From positions 1 to 14,914 of the forward strand of contig CANCXY010000057.1 in the NCBI GenBank assembly GCA_947381875.1: a DNA stretch of 14,914 nucleotides, written 5' to 3'. Below, piece after piece: positions 1-8,491 of this stretch. Within the stretch, counting starts at the first letter, position 1, and the number at the start of each line of letters is the position of its first letter. This DNA comes from an uncultured Clostridia bacterium. GTDB lineage: Bacteria > Bacillota > Clostridia > Oscillospirales > Ruminococcaceae. A program made the translations under genes and the position numbers. Under the pieces are notes generated by a model. It did no database searches. It worked only from the letters and a program-made list of their open reading frames with translations, and had not been told where the DNA came from.

Positions 1-79
1 TTCTGCCCTCATTGTACCAAGCCGCCCACTAAACCACCACGCTGTCGATTTGTCCCGCGACACTGTGGACAAGCACCGC
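1..79. other. Short stretch downstream of the giant gene, no gene supported
   Basis: These bases follow the TAA of the giant gene. A weak inverted repeat (TTGTCC at 50-55, GGACAA at 67-72) lies 8 bases past the stop but is not followed by a T run on the transcribed strand, so I do not call a terminator. A minus-strand ATG at 12 begins 'MRAE' at the window edge and could start another gene, but it has no clear ribosome site. Confidence 0.4.
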
Positions 80-3000
80 TTACCGCTCCCGGTCCTCCGA
101 CGTCCTGCGGGGCGGCGGAGGGGCGGCATCCTCATCGCGTCCCTCATCCATGATCTCACTTTCTCGCTTATCCAAGTTCAAAAGAATGTTGAGTTCCTCG
201 AGCCGCGCCGTTTTCGTTTTCAGTTCCTCCTCCTGCGCAAAGGGCTTTTCCACCTCCTCTTTTGCGTTGGCAAGCTGCGCCTTGGTGTTTTCCAGTTCCT
301 GCTTACACGCCGTCAGACGCTCCCCCATGCTCCCCAGCACATTGTCCAGCCTCTGGATGTTGCCGAAAATGTCTGTCCCAAGATCGGTAGAATAACTGAG
401 CGATCCCTTCAGCGCGATCCGATATATCCTGCCGAAGCTGTCAAAAGACAGCTCCATGTCAAAGCCCCGATACCGGCCCAAAGGCACCGGTTCGGGGCTT
501 GTCATGGCTTTGCAGGCGGCAAGGATGGCGCTGCCTGCGGCCTTTTTCTCTGTGTAGACAGTTTCCTCAATTTCCATCGGAGAAAAGTCATCCTTGTTTG
601 GCTGCGTGTTTCGGGCAAGGCATTCCATATCCGCGGCATACCCGGTGATGCGCTGCTCATACGAGGCGATTTTCTGCGGCAGCTCCTTGAGAATCTGATC
701 CTCCAATGCGTACTTCTGACTGAGATGGGCACCTTTCAGCAATTTCAGCCGCTGCACTTCAATGTCCAAATCCATCTTCTCTTTGATATGGGGATTGCCG
801 GTACACAGTGCCTTGATCTCCGCATAGGACAGCGCCGTTTCGTCCACGTCCTCGGCAGAGCGTGCGGGGGATTTCGAGGTCATGATCTGGCCGATAAACT
901 TCTGCTTTGCCTCGACCATCTGGAACATATATGCGTCGAACGTCCCCTCGGTGACGTAGGTGTAAATGTCCACCTCCGGGTTGGAATTGCCTTGCCGAAT
1001 CAGGCGGCCCTCACGTTGCTGAATGTCCGCGGGGCGCCAGCCAATGTCTAAGTGATGGAGCGCGATGAGCCTTTGCTGGCAGTTTGTCCCGGCACCCATT
1101 TTCTGCGTGGAGCCGAGCAGCACCCGAATCTGCCCGGAGCGCACCTTGCCGAACAGCTCTTTCTTTTTCGCTTCTGTCCCAGCCGAATGGATGAATGCGA
1201 TCTCCTCTGCCGGAATGCCCTTTGCAATCAGCTTGTTCCGCAGATCATCGTACACATTCTGAAACGAGGCCGCTTCAAAGCTGCCGTCCTCATTTTTAAC
1301 CATTTCTATCGGGCGAGACTTCCCGGGCGTGGACAGGTCGCAGAAAATCATCTGTGCGCATTTCCGATCTGTCGTTTCTTCCCAAACCCGAAACACATTC
1401 TCCGCGCAGGCGTTGATTTTGCTGGTATTGCTGTCCGGCAGCAGGGGGTTGAGCAGCCGTTGATCCAGCGCCAGCTTGCGCCCATCGTTGGTAATGTTCA
1501 GCATGTTATCCTCACTGGGGTCTACCATTCTGTTGCGCACACGCTCGGCCCGTTCGCCCAGCGCCGCCACCATCTCCTTTTGCTGTTCCGAGGGTTTCAG
1601 CACAACGTTGTGGAAATTCGCCTTTGGTACCGGCAGCTTGAGCATATCTGCCGTCTGGACGTCCGCTACCTCCTTGAACATGGCCATGAGTTCAGGCAGA
1701 TTGTAGAAACGGGCAAACCGGGTCTTGGCCCGGTATCCTGTCCCCTCCGGGGCCAGCTCAATGGCGGTAACTGTCTCGCCAAACGTCGAGGCCCAAGCGT
1801 CGAAGTGCAGCAGCCCATGCTCTTTCAGCGTGTCGTATTGCAGGTATTTCTGCATCGTGTACATCTCTACCATCGTATTGCTGATCGGCGTACCCGTGGC
1901 GAAAACTACCCCCCGGTCCCCGGTCAGTTCATCCAAGTACCGGCACTTCATATACAGATCGCTCGATTTCTGCGCCTCGGTCTGGCTGATGCCGCCCACA
2001 TTCCGCATTTTAGAAAATGCGGCGAGATTTTTGTAGTAGTGCGCCTCGTCCACAAACAGACGGTCAACGCCCAGTTCCTCGAATGTGACCACATCGTCCT
2101 TACGGCTCTGGTCGTTCAGCTTTGCCAGCTTCGCTTCAATGCTTTTCCTGCTCTTTTCCATCTGCTTGATCGAAAAACGCTCCCCGTGGTTGCGTTTCAG
2201 TTCGTCAATGCCTTTTATCAGTTCCCCTTTCTGCTGCTCCAAAATGGCGGTCTGCCGCTCCATGCTCATCGGGATTTTCTCAAACTGGCTGTGGCCGATG
2301 ATGATTGCATCATAGTCCCCGGTGGCGATGCGTCCGCAAAATCGCTTGCGGTTTTTTGTCTCAAAATCCTTTTTTGTCGCCACAAGGATATTCGCGGCCG
2401 GGTACAGCTGCAAATACTCTGCCGCCCACTGCTCGGTCAAATGGTTGGGCACCACAAAAAGCGATTTCTGGCAAAGCCCCAGCCGCTTGGATTCCTGCGC
2501 CGCCGCCGTCATTTCGTAGGTTTTGCCGCCACCCACACAGTGGGCGAGCAGCGTATTGCCGCCGTAGAGAATGTGCGCGATGGCATTGATCTGGTGCTTT
2601 CGCAGCGTGATCTCCGGGTTCATGCCGACAAATCGGATGTGGCTGCCGTCATATTCCCGCGGCCGGGTGCTGTTGAAGGTGTCGTTGTACAGCCTGCACA
2701 GTCGCTCCCGGCGCTGGGGGTCTTTCCAAATCCAGTCAAGAAACGCCTGCTTGATGAGCGCCTGCTTGCCCTGCGCGATGGCGGTTTCCTTTTTGTTAAG
2801 GACGGGGTTGCGGTTCTCATCATAGTCGAAGATGCGCACGTCCCGCAGGTTTAACGCCTCTTCTACGATCTTGTAGCCGTTGATCCGCCCCGTGCCATAG
2901 GTGTTGTACGCCCGGATGTTGCCTTTGTCGGCAGATTTTCCCTCCACGTTCCATTCACCGGTGTACTTTGAGTAATGCACACGGATCTTCCAGCGCGTAT

Positions 3001-6000
3001 ACTTGGGCGTCCCGAACAATTCATACACAAACTGCTCCACGTCCTCCGGCGGAATCCATGTCGCACCGAGCCGCACCGAAATCTCGCCCACGGTCAGATC
3101 GGGCGGTTGCGCCTGCTCCAGCGCCTGCACGTTGGCCGTGTAGTCCTCCGGGTACAGTTCGGCGCTCCGTCTCGCCAGCTTCAGTTTTTCCCGCACATTG
3201 CCGGACAGATATTCATCCGCGGGAAGATACTTTTCCTCTGTGCTGTCACCGTATCCATGCAAAGGGTTCAGATAAATCACGCCGGACAAATCCGTGAATA
3301 TTTCCTGCTCGGTCTTGCCGGTCAGTTCCATCATAAAGGATATATCAACCTTTGCTTTTTCCGCGATTGAAACCGCCAGCGCTTCGGATGCCGTGTCCAC
3401 ATGGGTGATCTCGACCCGCTGGCGGATGGTGCGCTTGGAAAACATATCCGCCTTGCGCACAAAATTCCCATCATCGTCCAGCACCTCCAGCGAGGACAAA
3501 AGGAAGTACGCGCTGTCGTCCTCAAACGCAGACTTGTTCGCGCGCGAGGTGATGCGCCCATACCGCTTGACAAAGGCGTCATATCGGGTGTTGAGTTCCC
3601 GCTGCTTTGCGCGTATGGCATCGTCCGACCAATCCTCCGTCTGATATTCAATCAGGGTGCGCACGCAATCCCGGAGGCCGACCAGTTCCCGGATGCGGTT
3701 TTCCGCCGTGACGGATACCTCCACCGGATTCATGCGGCTGTTCTCGCGGTAGTAGAGTTTGCCGTCTACGATGGTATAGCTGAAATTGCGCACGGATGGG
3801 TCGGCGGGGATGCTCCGATCCTCGTCCGCCGCCTCCGGGTCGTTCAGCGTGTATTCCCGGATCTGCCCGCGGATGTTTTCGATGGCGGCATCCAGCAGCG
3901 CCTTGAGATCCTTCCCCTCGAACGGCTGGCAGGTGGTTTCGCTGCGGTTGCCGTACATCATTTCATCGAACGCCATCTCTCCCAAAACCATCTCAGGATG
4001 GTCGAGGAAATACTGGTTGATGGGCACGCCGGTTTCTGTCTTGCCGAGATGCACCCATTCCGGATCAATGGCCGTCAGACGATCTCTTTTTTGCAGGAAA
4101 AGGATGTCGGTGGTGACGCTTGTTCCGGCGTTGGCAAGAAACGCGTTGTTCGGCAACCGAACCGCTCCAAGAAGGTCGGCGCGCTGGGCGATATACCGGC
4201 GCACGCTGGGGTTTGCCTTGTCCATAGTGCCCTTGCTGGTGACAAACGCAATGATGCCGCCCGGCCGCACCTTATCCAATGATCTTGCGAAGAAATAGTC
4301 ATGAATCAGAAAATGGTTTTTGTCGTACCGCTTGTCAGGCAAGGTGTAGTTGCCGAACGGGACGTTGCCGATGGCGAGATCGAAAAAACTGTCCGGCAGC
4401 TCGGTCTTTTCAAAGCCCTGCACGGCAATCGAGGCGTTCTGATAGAGCTGGCGGGCAATGCGCCCGGTGATGGGGTCGAGTTCCACGCCATAGAGTTTGC
4501 TTTCTGCCATGCTTTCGGGTACAAGGCCGAAGAAGTTGCCAATGCCGCAGGACGGCTCCAGAATGTTGCCGGTGCGAAAGCCGAGATTTTCCACGGCCTT
4601 GTAGATGGCCCGGATGACAACGGGGGAAGTATAGTGCGCGTTGAGCGTGGACGCCCGCGCCGCGTTGTACTCCTCCTCTGTCAGGGCAGCGCGAAGCTGG
4701 GTGTACTCGTTCGACCACGCGGCGTTCTTTTCATCAAACGCTTGCGGCAGGCCGCCCCAGCCGACATAGCGCGCAAGAATTTCCTGCTCCTGCGGCGTGG
4801 CAAGGCGGTTCTCGGCCTCGATCTGCTGCAAGGTCTGGATGGCGGCAAGATTGTTTTTGAACTTCGTCTTTTCGCCGCCCTCGCCCAAATGCTCGTCCGT
4901 GATGCGGTAATCGTGCCGCCCGGCGCTTGGGATTTCCGGGTGAAGCAGGAGGGGCGGCAGCTTCTCGCGCGGCCGCGGCATGGGCGGCGCGGACGGCCCC
5001 GGTTCTCTGTCCGGTTCCTTATCCTGTTCCCGATCTGAACGCGGCGTCAGGTCAATGACAACGCTGCGCAGCTTGACAGGTTCCAGTTCTGCTTCGGGCA
5101 TTTTCTTGGTTTTTGCAAGCGCGCGCCGGACAGTTTCGATGTGCTCTGAGCGGAAGATGGGGAAACCGGTGCCGTTCTGAAAGGACATATCCCGCAGAGA
5201 AACAGCGTTGGCAGTCTCGTCCACGCTGTCCACAACAAAGCGCCGGCCATCCAGAGTGAGTTCCGTACCGGGCTGAATGGCGGGGGGCAAGGGCTGTGGC
5301 AGATTGACCGGCTGCGATCTGCTCGCCTCAAACCCGAACACAGCCTGCCCGGTCTGCTCATACAGCCTGTTTGCGAGTTCAGCCTGCCGGAGCATTTCAT
5401 CCACGCGGCTGCTTTCGGACGGCGTGGGCGTTTGCTGTTCCGGTTCCTGCGGCCGCTCTGGAGGTTTATCATTGTTTTGCTGCTTGTGATATTGCTCCTC
5501 GGCATACGCTGTCATCTCGTCAAAATCCAGATTGGCGAGGTACTGGTTCAGGTCGTCCAGATCATGGCATTGCAGCGTCACCGCGTCTTGCCCGTTTACC
5601 TGATAGACCAGCCGGAAATGCACCAAGTCTGCGCTGACCTCTATGGGCAGATCGCTGTCCGAGGTGGTGGTGAAAGCGAGGTCAATATGGGACAGATCGG
5701 AATCGTCGGCATCCTGCCCAAATTCCTGCTGACAATACACATTGATGAGCCGTTTTGCCTCTGCAAGTGCTTTGTTTTCCTGCGGCGGCGCGGGTTCCTC
5801 CGGTGTCTTGGTGTCTGCCGGTTCGGGAATATCCTCCACGGCATACGCAAGCGAATCATTCTGCGGGTTTTCCGCCAGCATCCGGTCAAACTCGGCGCGC
5901 TCCATCTCCTTGTTGATGAGCGGAAAGGTGGGGTCGTACAGCCGCACCGTCTTTTCATCAAACGCGATCAGGGAATACTCCTGTGTGCCGAGGTGGATCG

Positions 6001-7294
6001 TATCCCCCAAGGATAGGCGGTATTCCTTTTTCGGCGGGGGTGGCGGGTTCGTTTCGTCCGCGGTCGGCTCCAGCGGTGCGGCCAGCGGGCCGGAAAGCTG
6101 CACGAGCAGCGCTTCGCACCGCTCCGTCAGATGCGTATTGTCCTTGATGATGGTCTGCATGGCGTCCCGTAGGGTGGGGAGGACAAAGCAGCCCTCGCGT
6201 GTCTGGACATAGCATTTCTTTTCGCCTGCTCCAAAACTGTCCGCGCACCTTCTGGCAAACAGGACTTCCGAACACTGTTCTTTTTCGCCAAGCTGGGTCT
6301 TGAAGTCCACATAGTCGTCAATGATCGAGCGGATTTCCCTTGCAATCTCCCAGCGCGCTTTCCGCGCTTCTGCCTGCGCCTGATATACCGGGTAATGCTC
6401 TTTTTCAGCCCGGTTCAGATACCGGCCGGCGGCGATCAGTTCCCCGATCCGCTTTTCCACCTTGGCCCAAGTCAGAAGGTACTTGCCGTTGGTATCTTTC
6501 AGGCTGCGTGAGATGGTAATGCCCTTGCTGTCATGCTCTTCCCAATAGCCGCTGCCGGGAATCGCGCCGGAATGTACGCCAATGCCATATTCATCCCGCA
6601 AAAATTTGATGTTTTCCTGCTTGCCCTTATCCTTCTGAAACTGCTCATAGATGCGGTACTTGCCCTCGGATATGCCGCTTCCCCTACATAGGATATAGTC
6701 GATGGCCTCCTGCGGCAGAGTAAAGGCCGAGGCGCTTTCCGCTTCGGCCTGCTCCATAAAGGAGATTTGCCCCGCTTCGCTGGGGAGGGAATATTCGTCC
6801 GGGTCAAGCCATTGACGGAGCAGAATCATCCCATAGATGGTATCAGCAACACCCGTCCACCGCATGAACACCTCTTTTTCGCGGGACAGATAGGCCCCGC
6901 GCCAGAGGGTCAGCACATCGTCCCATGCCCGATACCCGGCCCGCTGGCCGCTGGACAGGATCGTCTCGACATAGGTGTTGTCGAAAAAGCCCTTCAAAAA
7001 ATCGCCGCGCTTCCTGCTGTCCAAATGGTCAGCAAAAAACGCAGCGATTTCTTTACGGTGATCTTTCAGCGCATCGCTGGTGCGCAGCAGCTCGTTTTTT
7101 TCGCGATCCTCGTGATAGTAGTCAATTTCAGAGCGGGCGGTAAAATCGTGGAAGCTAACCTCCAGCCCTGTAGGGCCGACCTTAACCTTGAATTCTTCTG
7201 CCCTTTGCCCGGGCTGAGCGGTCAGTTGTAGATCAGTTCCGCCAGCACGATTTCCTCTGCCGCCGCCCGGATGTTGTTCATCCGCCCGACCCAT
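80..7294 (-). CDS. C-terminal part of the giant protein: N6-adenine DNA methylase and SF2 helicase
   Basis: The 2404-aa frame is open from the TGA at 7388; the ATG at 7294 lies inside tnpV and has no convincing ribosome site. After helical N-terminal parts and Pro-rich linkers come two similar small domains (about residues 420-480 and 670-725). The methylase has 'EPSCGIGNFF' (about 911-920; SAM motif I) and 'NVPFGNY' (about 975-981; the catalytic NPPF-type motif with Val for the second position). The helicase has Walker A 'CVGGGKTYE' (about 1582-1590), 'VDEAH' (about 1745), 'ATGTPISNT' and motif VI 'QREGRLIRQGN' (about 2091-2101). A Lys/Glu-rich coiled-coil tail follows. All key residues are present, so this part may be active if made. 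It ends Asp-Arg-Glu-Arg. Known relatives serve DNA protection or remodelling in conjugative elements. Confidence 0.9.
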   Translation of the reverse strand: MGRADEQHPGGGRGNRAGGTDLQLTAQPGQRAEEFKVKVGPTGLEVSFHDFTARSEIDYYHEDREKNELLRTSDALKDHRKEIAAFFADHLDSRKRGDFLKGFFDNTYVETILSSGQRAGYRAWDDVLTLWRGAYLSREKEVFMRWTGVADTIYGMILLRQWLDPDEYSLPSEAGQISFMEQAEAESASAFTLPQEAIDYILCRGSGISEGKYRIYEQFQKDKGKQENIKFLRDEYGIGVHSGAIPGSGYWEEHDSKGITISRSLKDTNGKYLLTWAKVEKRIGELIAAGRYLNRAEKEHYPVYQAQAEARKARWEIAREIRSIIDDYVDFKTQLGEKEQCSEVLFARRCADSFGAGEKKCYVQTREGCFVLPTLRDAMQTIIKDNTHLTERCEALLVQLSGPLAAPLEPTADETNPPPPPKKEYRLSLGDTIHLGTQEYSLIAFDEKTVRLYDPTFPLINKEMERAEFDRMLAENPQNDSLAYAVEDIPEPADTKTPEEPAPPQENKALAEAKRLINVYCQQEFGQDADDSDLSHIDLAFTTTSDSDLPIEVSADLVHFRLVYQVNGQDAVTLQCHDLDDLNQYLANLDFDEMTAYAEEQYHKQQNNDKPPERPQEPEQQTPTPSESSRVDEMLRQAELANRLYEQTGQAVFGFEASRSQPVNLPQPLPPAIQPGTELTLDGRRFVVDSVDETANAVSLRDMSFQNGTGFPIFRSEHIETVRRALAKTKKMPEAELEPVKLRSVVIDLTPRSDREQDKEPDREPGPSAPPMPRPREKLPPLLLHPEIPSAGRHDYRITDEHLGEGGEKTKFKNNLAAIQTLQQIEAENRLATPQEQEILARYVGWGGLPQAFDEKNAAWSNEYTQLRAALTEEEYNAARASTLNAHYTSPVVIRAIYKAVENLGFRTGNILEPSCGIGNFFGLVPESMAESKLYGVELDPITGRIARQLYQNASIAVQGFEKTELPDSFFDLAIGNVPFGNYTLPDKRYDKNHFLIHDYFFARSLDKVRPGGIIAFVTSKGTMDKANPSVRRYIAQRADLLGAVRLPNNAFLANAGTSVTTDILFLQKRDRLTAIDPEWVHLGKTETGVPINQYFLDHPEMVLGEMAFDEMMYGNRSETTCQPFEGKDLKALLDAAIENIRGQIREYTLNDPEAADEDRSIPADPSVRNFSYTIVDGKLYYRENSRMNPVEVSVTAENRIRELVGLRDCVRTLIEYQTEDWSDDAIRAKQRELNTRYDAFVKRYGRITSRANKSAFEDDSAYFLLSSLEVLDDDGNFVRKADMFSKRTIRQRVEITHVDTASEALAVSIAEKAKVDISFMMELTGKTEQEIFTDLSGVIYLNPLHGYGDSTEEKYLPADEYLSGNVREKLKLARRSAELYPEDYTANVQALEQAQPPDLTVGEISVRLGATWIPPEDVEQFVYELFGTPKYTRWKIRVHYSKYTGEWNVEGKSADKGNIRAYNTYGTGRINGYKIVEEALNLRDVRIFDYDENRNPVLNKKETAIAQGKQALIKQAFLDWIWKDPQRRERLCRLYNDTFNSTRPREYDGSHIRFVGMNPEITLRKHQINAIAHILYGGNTLLAHCVGGGKTYEMTAAAQESKRLGLCQKSLFVVPNHLTEQWAAEYLQLYPAANILVATKKDFETKNRKRFCGRIATGDYDAIIIGHSQFEKIPMSMERQTAILEQQKGELIKGIDELKRNHGERFSIKQMEKSRKSIEAKLAKLNDQSRKDDVVTFEELGVDRLFVDEAHYYKNLAAFSKMRNVGGISQTEAQKSSDLYMKCRYLDELTGDRGVVFATGTPISNTMVEMYTMQKYLQYDTLKEHGLLHFDAWASTFGETVTAIELAPEGTGYRAKTRFARFYNLPELMAMFKEVADVQTADMLKLPVPKANFHNVVLKPSEQQKEMVAALGERAERVRNRMVDPSEDNMLNITNDGRKLALDQRLLNPLLPDSNTSKINACAENVFRVWEETTDRKCAQMIFCDLSTPGKSRPIEMVKNEDGSFEAASFQNVYDDLRNKLIAKGIPAEEIAFIHSAGTEAKKKELFGKVRSGQIRVLLGSTQKMGAGTNCQQRLIALHHLDIGWRPADIQQREGRLIRQGNSNPEVDIYTYVTEGTFDAYMFQMVEAKQKFIGQIMTSKSPARSAEDVDETALSYAEIKALCTGNPHIKEKMDLDIEVQRLKLLKGAHLSQKYALEDQILKELPQKIASYEQRITGYAADMECLARNTQPNKDDFSPMEIEETVYTEKKAAGSAILAACKAMTSPEPVPLGRYRGFDMELSFDSFGRIYRIALKGSLSYSTDLGTDIFGNIQRLDNVLGSMGERLTACKQELENTKAQLANAKEEVEKPFAQEEELKTKTARLEELNILLNLDKRESEIMDEGRDEDAAPPPPRRTSEDRER

Positions 7295-7566
7295 TCCATC
7301 TGATCCGACGCTTTCAGCGCCTCCGTCACGCCCTGCTGCACTGCCATCTGCCGCGTCAGGCTTTCCGCCATCTCGCGGGCCTGCCGGTCAATCTCCGCGA
7401 GGTGCGCGTCCAGCTTGCCCGAAAGCTGCATCCCGGTGTAAATCCCGCTCCGATGCTCCCGCAGAAAGCTGCGCCGCAGCATCCCGTACTTGCCCAGCGC
7501 CGGGGTCTCTGGTGCGGTCAGGTTGGGCAGACGGTAATCGCCCTCGCTGTGATAGGTCAGTTCCAT
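7222..7566 (-). CDS. tnpV: TnpV-like transposon-encoded protein, nested in the giant gene
   Basis: This 114-aa protein is 'MELTYHSEGDYRLPNLTAPET', then 'LGKYGMLRRSFLREHRSGIY', 'LSGKLDAHLAEIDRQAREMAE', 'GVTEALKASDQMEWVGRMNNI' and 'RAAAEEIVLAELIYN'. This is a full-length match in pattern to TnpV proteins, first known from the Tn4451 group; their role is unsettled. The ATG at 7566 is chosen because AAAGGAG (7581-7575) lies eight bases upstream; the ATG at 7572 is too close. The whole gene lies in a different frame within the giant gene. The giant-frame translation of this region is low-complexity (Gly, Asp, Arg, Ala), while the TnpV frame is a normal globular protein, so tnpV is probably the older or more constrained frame here. 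Confidence 0.83.
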   Translation of the reverse strand: MELTYHSEGDYRLPNLTAPETPALGKYGMLRRSFLREHRSGIYTGMQLSGKLDAHLAEIDRQAREMAESLTRQMAVQQGVTEALKASDQMEWVGRMNNIRAAAEEIVLAELIYN

Positions 7567-8491
7567 CTTCATCGCTCCTTTCTGGTGTTTGTTTTCTGTT
7601 TTCAGCATAGGGCGTTTTTTCCTGTTTGGCAACACTGTCGCGCTCGCGGATTTCCTGCCGCTGTTGGTCAGTGCCTCTCAGAAACCCCCTGTCCCGAAGC
7701 TGCTGCGCGGCAATGGGCGCTTTCTCGTCCTCCTCAAAGAAAAGCCAGCCATATTCTTTCCCGGCTCTGGCAATGAGTTCGGAGGAAAATAAGCCATCCG
7801 CGTCCGATTCCCGCAGCATGATCCCCCCGTGTCGCGCCGTGCTGATTTCGAACACGCCGTCCGCGATCTCCCTGCAGATCTGTACCTTGCCCCACGGGGA
7901 ATGGCTGCCCGGTTCGATTCCCCACGGCGGGCGCTCATCCTCCTCATAAGACCAAGCTTCCGCCTCGGCTTCTTTTTGCGGCGCTGCGGACAGCGCAGGA
8001 TACGTTTCGTCCAGCACCTCCCGATGGATGCGGTTATGGAAGGACGCCATGTCGTAGTATAGCTTCATAAGTTGTGTATCGCGGCTGTTCAGCACCGCCC
8101 GCCGGATGGCGGCAGCGCCTTCGAGCAGGGCGGTTTCCCGGTCTGAGTTCCGGCAGGCGTTGCGGTATGCTTCGTCCGTCAAAACCGCTCCGAGTATCAC
8201 CAGCTTGCAGCGGTCATACATCTCGCGGATGCTGGGGCGCTGAGACAGTGCCTCCGCCGCTGTGCTGCGTTCCGGATTCTGTGTTTGCTCAATTTCATTA
8301 CGCCCGGTGTCCGGCTCTTCGGCGTCCCTGTCGCGCCCGCGGATTTCCTGCCGCCGCCGGTCAATGACGGTCGCGGCGATCTCCCGCAGCACCATCTCGG
8401 AAATATCACTGACGGCAGTTCCCAAAATGGAGACAGTTTCCGGTGTATCAAAATCAAAAACGCGGGCAAAGTCCCTGTCTGAAAAGACTTT
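7388..8491 (-). CDS. Middle part of the giant protein with DUF7007-like module
   Basis: Homologous reading begins at 8491, just after the frameshift; the first nominal start is a TTG at 8425 with no clear ribosome site, so this is unlikely to be an independent gene. It opens with 'DFDTPETVSILGTAVSDISEM', the expected continuation of the N-terminal part. A helical segment I cannot name follows ('IREMYDRCKLVILGAVLTDEA', 'LYYDMASFHNRIHREVLDETY'). Next is a DUF7007-like module: 'SPWGKVQICREIADGVFEIS', 'HGGIMLRESDADGLF' and 'EYGWLFFEEDEKAP'. The module lies between two near-identical direct repeats (8353-8328 and 7660-7635). The last 60 residues overlap tnpV and are Arg/Gly/Asp/Ala-rich, ending at TGA 7390-7388 after 'GRAPRGD'. 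The same frame resumes directly after the TGA. Confidence 0.7.
   Translation of the reverse strand, partial: KVFSDRDFARVFDFDTPETVSILGTAVSDISEMVLREIAATVIDRRRQEIRGRDRDAEEPDTGRNEIEQTQNPERSTAAEALSQRPSIREMYDRCKLVILGAVLTDEAYRNACRNSDRETALLEGAAAIRRAVLNSRDTQLMKLYYDMASFHNRIHREVLDETYPALSAAPQKEAEAEAWSYEEDERPPWGIEPGSHSPWGKVQICREIADGVFEISTARHGGIMLRESDADGLFSSELIARAGKEYGWLFFEEDEKAPIAAQQLRDRGFLRGTDQQRQEIRERDSVAKQEKTPYAENRKQTPERSDEDGTDLSQRGRLPSAQPDRTRDPGAGQVRDAAAQLSAGASERDLHRDAAFGQAGRAPRGD
7575..7581 (-). promoter_or_regulatory. Ribosome binding site of tnpV inside the giant gene
   Basis: The minus strand reads AAAGGAG, eight bases before the ATG at 7566. In the giant frame the same bases encode part of 'PERSDEDGTDL', so the Shine-Dalgarno and start of tnpV are written into that protein sequence. 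It supports tnpV being translated on its own. Confidence 0.8.
7635..7660. repeat. Direct repeat, copy 2 (26 bp) after the DUF7007-like cassette
   Basis: This is the second copy of the repeat at 8328-8353, differing by one base. It lies just upstream of the tnpV ribosome site. Recombination between the copies would remove exactly 231 codons and leave the giant frame intact. Confidence 0.8.
8328..8353. repeat. Direct repeat, copy 1 (26 bp) before the DUF7007-like cassette
   Basis: This 26-bp stretch is repeated at 7635-7660 with a single mismatch (C versus T in CGCGCYCGCGG). Weaker similarity continues past its right end (GGTCA.TG in both). It encodes 'RQEIRGRD' in the giant frame, and the other copy encodes 'RQEIRERD'. 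The offset is 693 bases, exactly 231 codons. Confidence 0.8.

Noticed and set aside
50..72. Inverted repeat TTGTCC/GGACAA just after the giant gene as a terminator
   Set aside because: It has only six pairs, a loop of 11 bases and no T run on the transcribed strand.
50..1051. 333-codon plus-strand frame, and similar long frames at 3401-4282 and 13462-14403
   Set aside because: All are opposite strongly supported minus-strand coding regions (helicase, methylase, ParA) and have shadow-like composition.
1052..2854. 600-codon open frame on the plus strand
   Set aside because: It is antisense to the helicase part of the giant gene, which has all its motifs in frame. The plus-strand translation is Leu/His/Arg/Val-rich with no recognisable domain, as expected for a GC-rich shadow.
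7388..7390. TGA read as an amino acid by a changed genetic code
   Set aside because: TGA is the natural stop of other genes here (9716, 11462 and the 82-aa gene), and Trp is encoded by TGG, so a standard code fits.
8197..8469. 90-codon minus-strand frame bridging the frameshift region
   Set aside because: Its translation shows no family pattern, whereas the overlapping frame continues the giant protein exactly.
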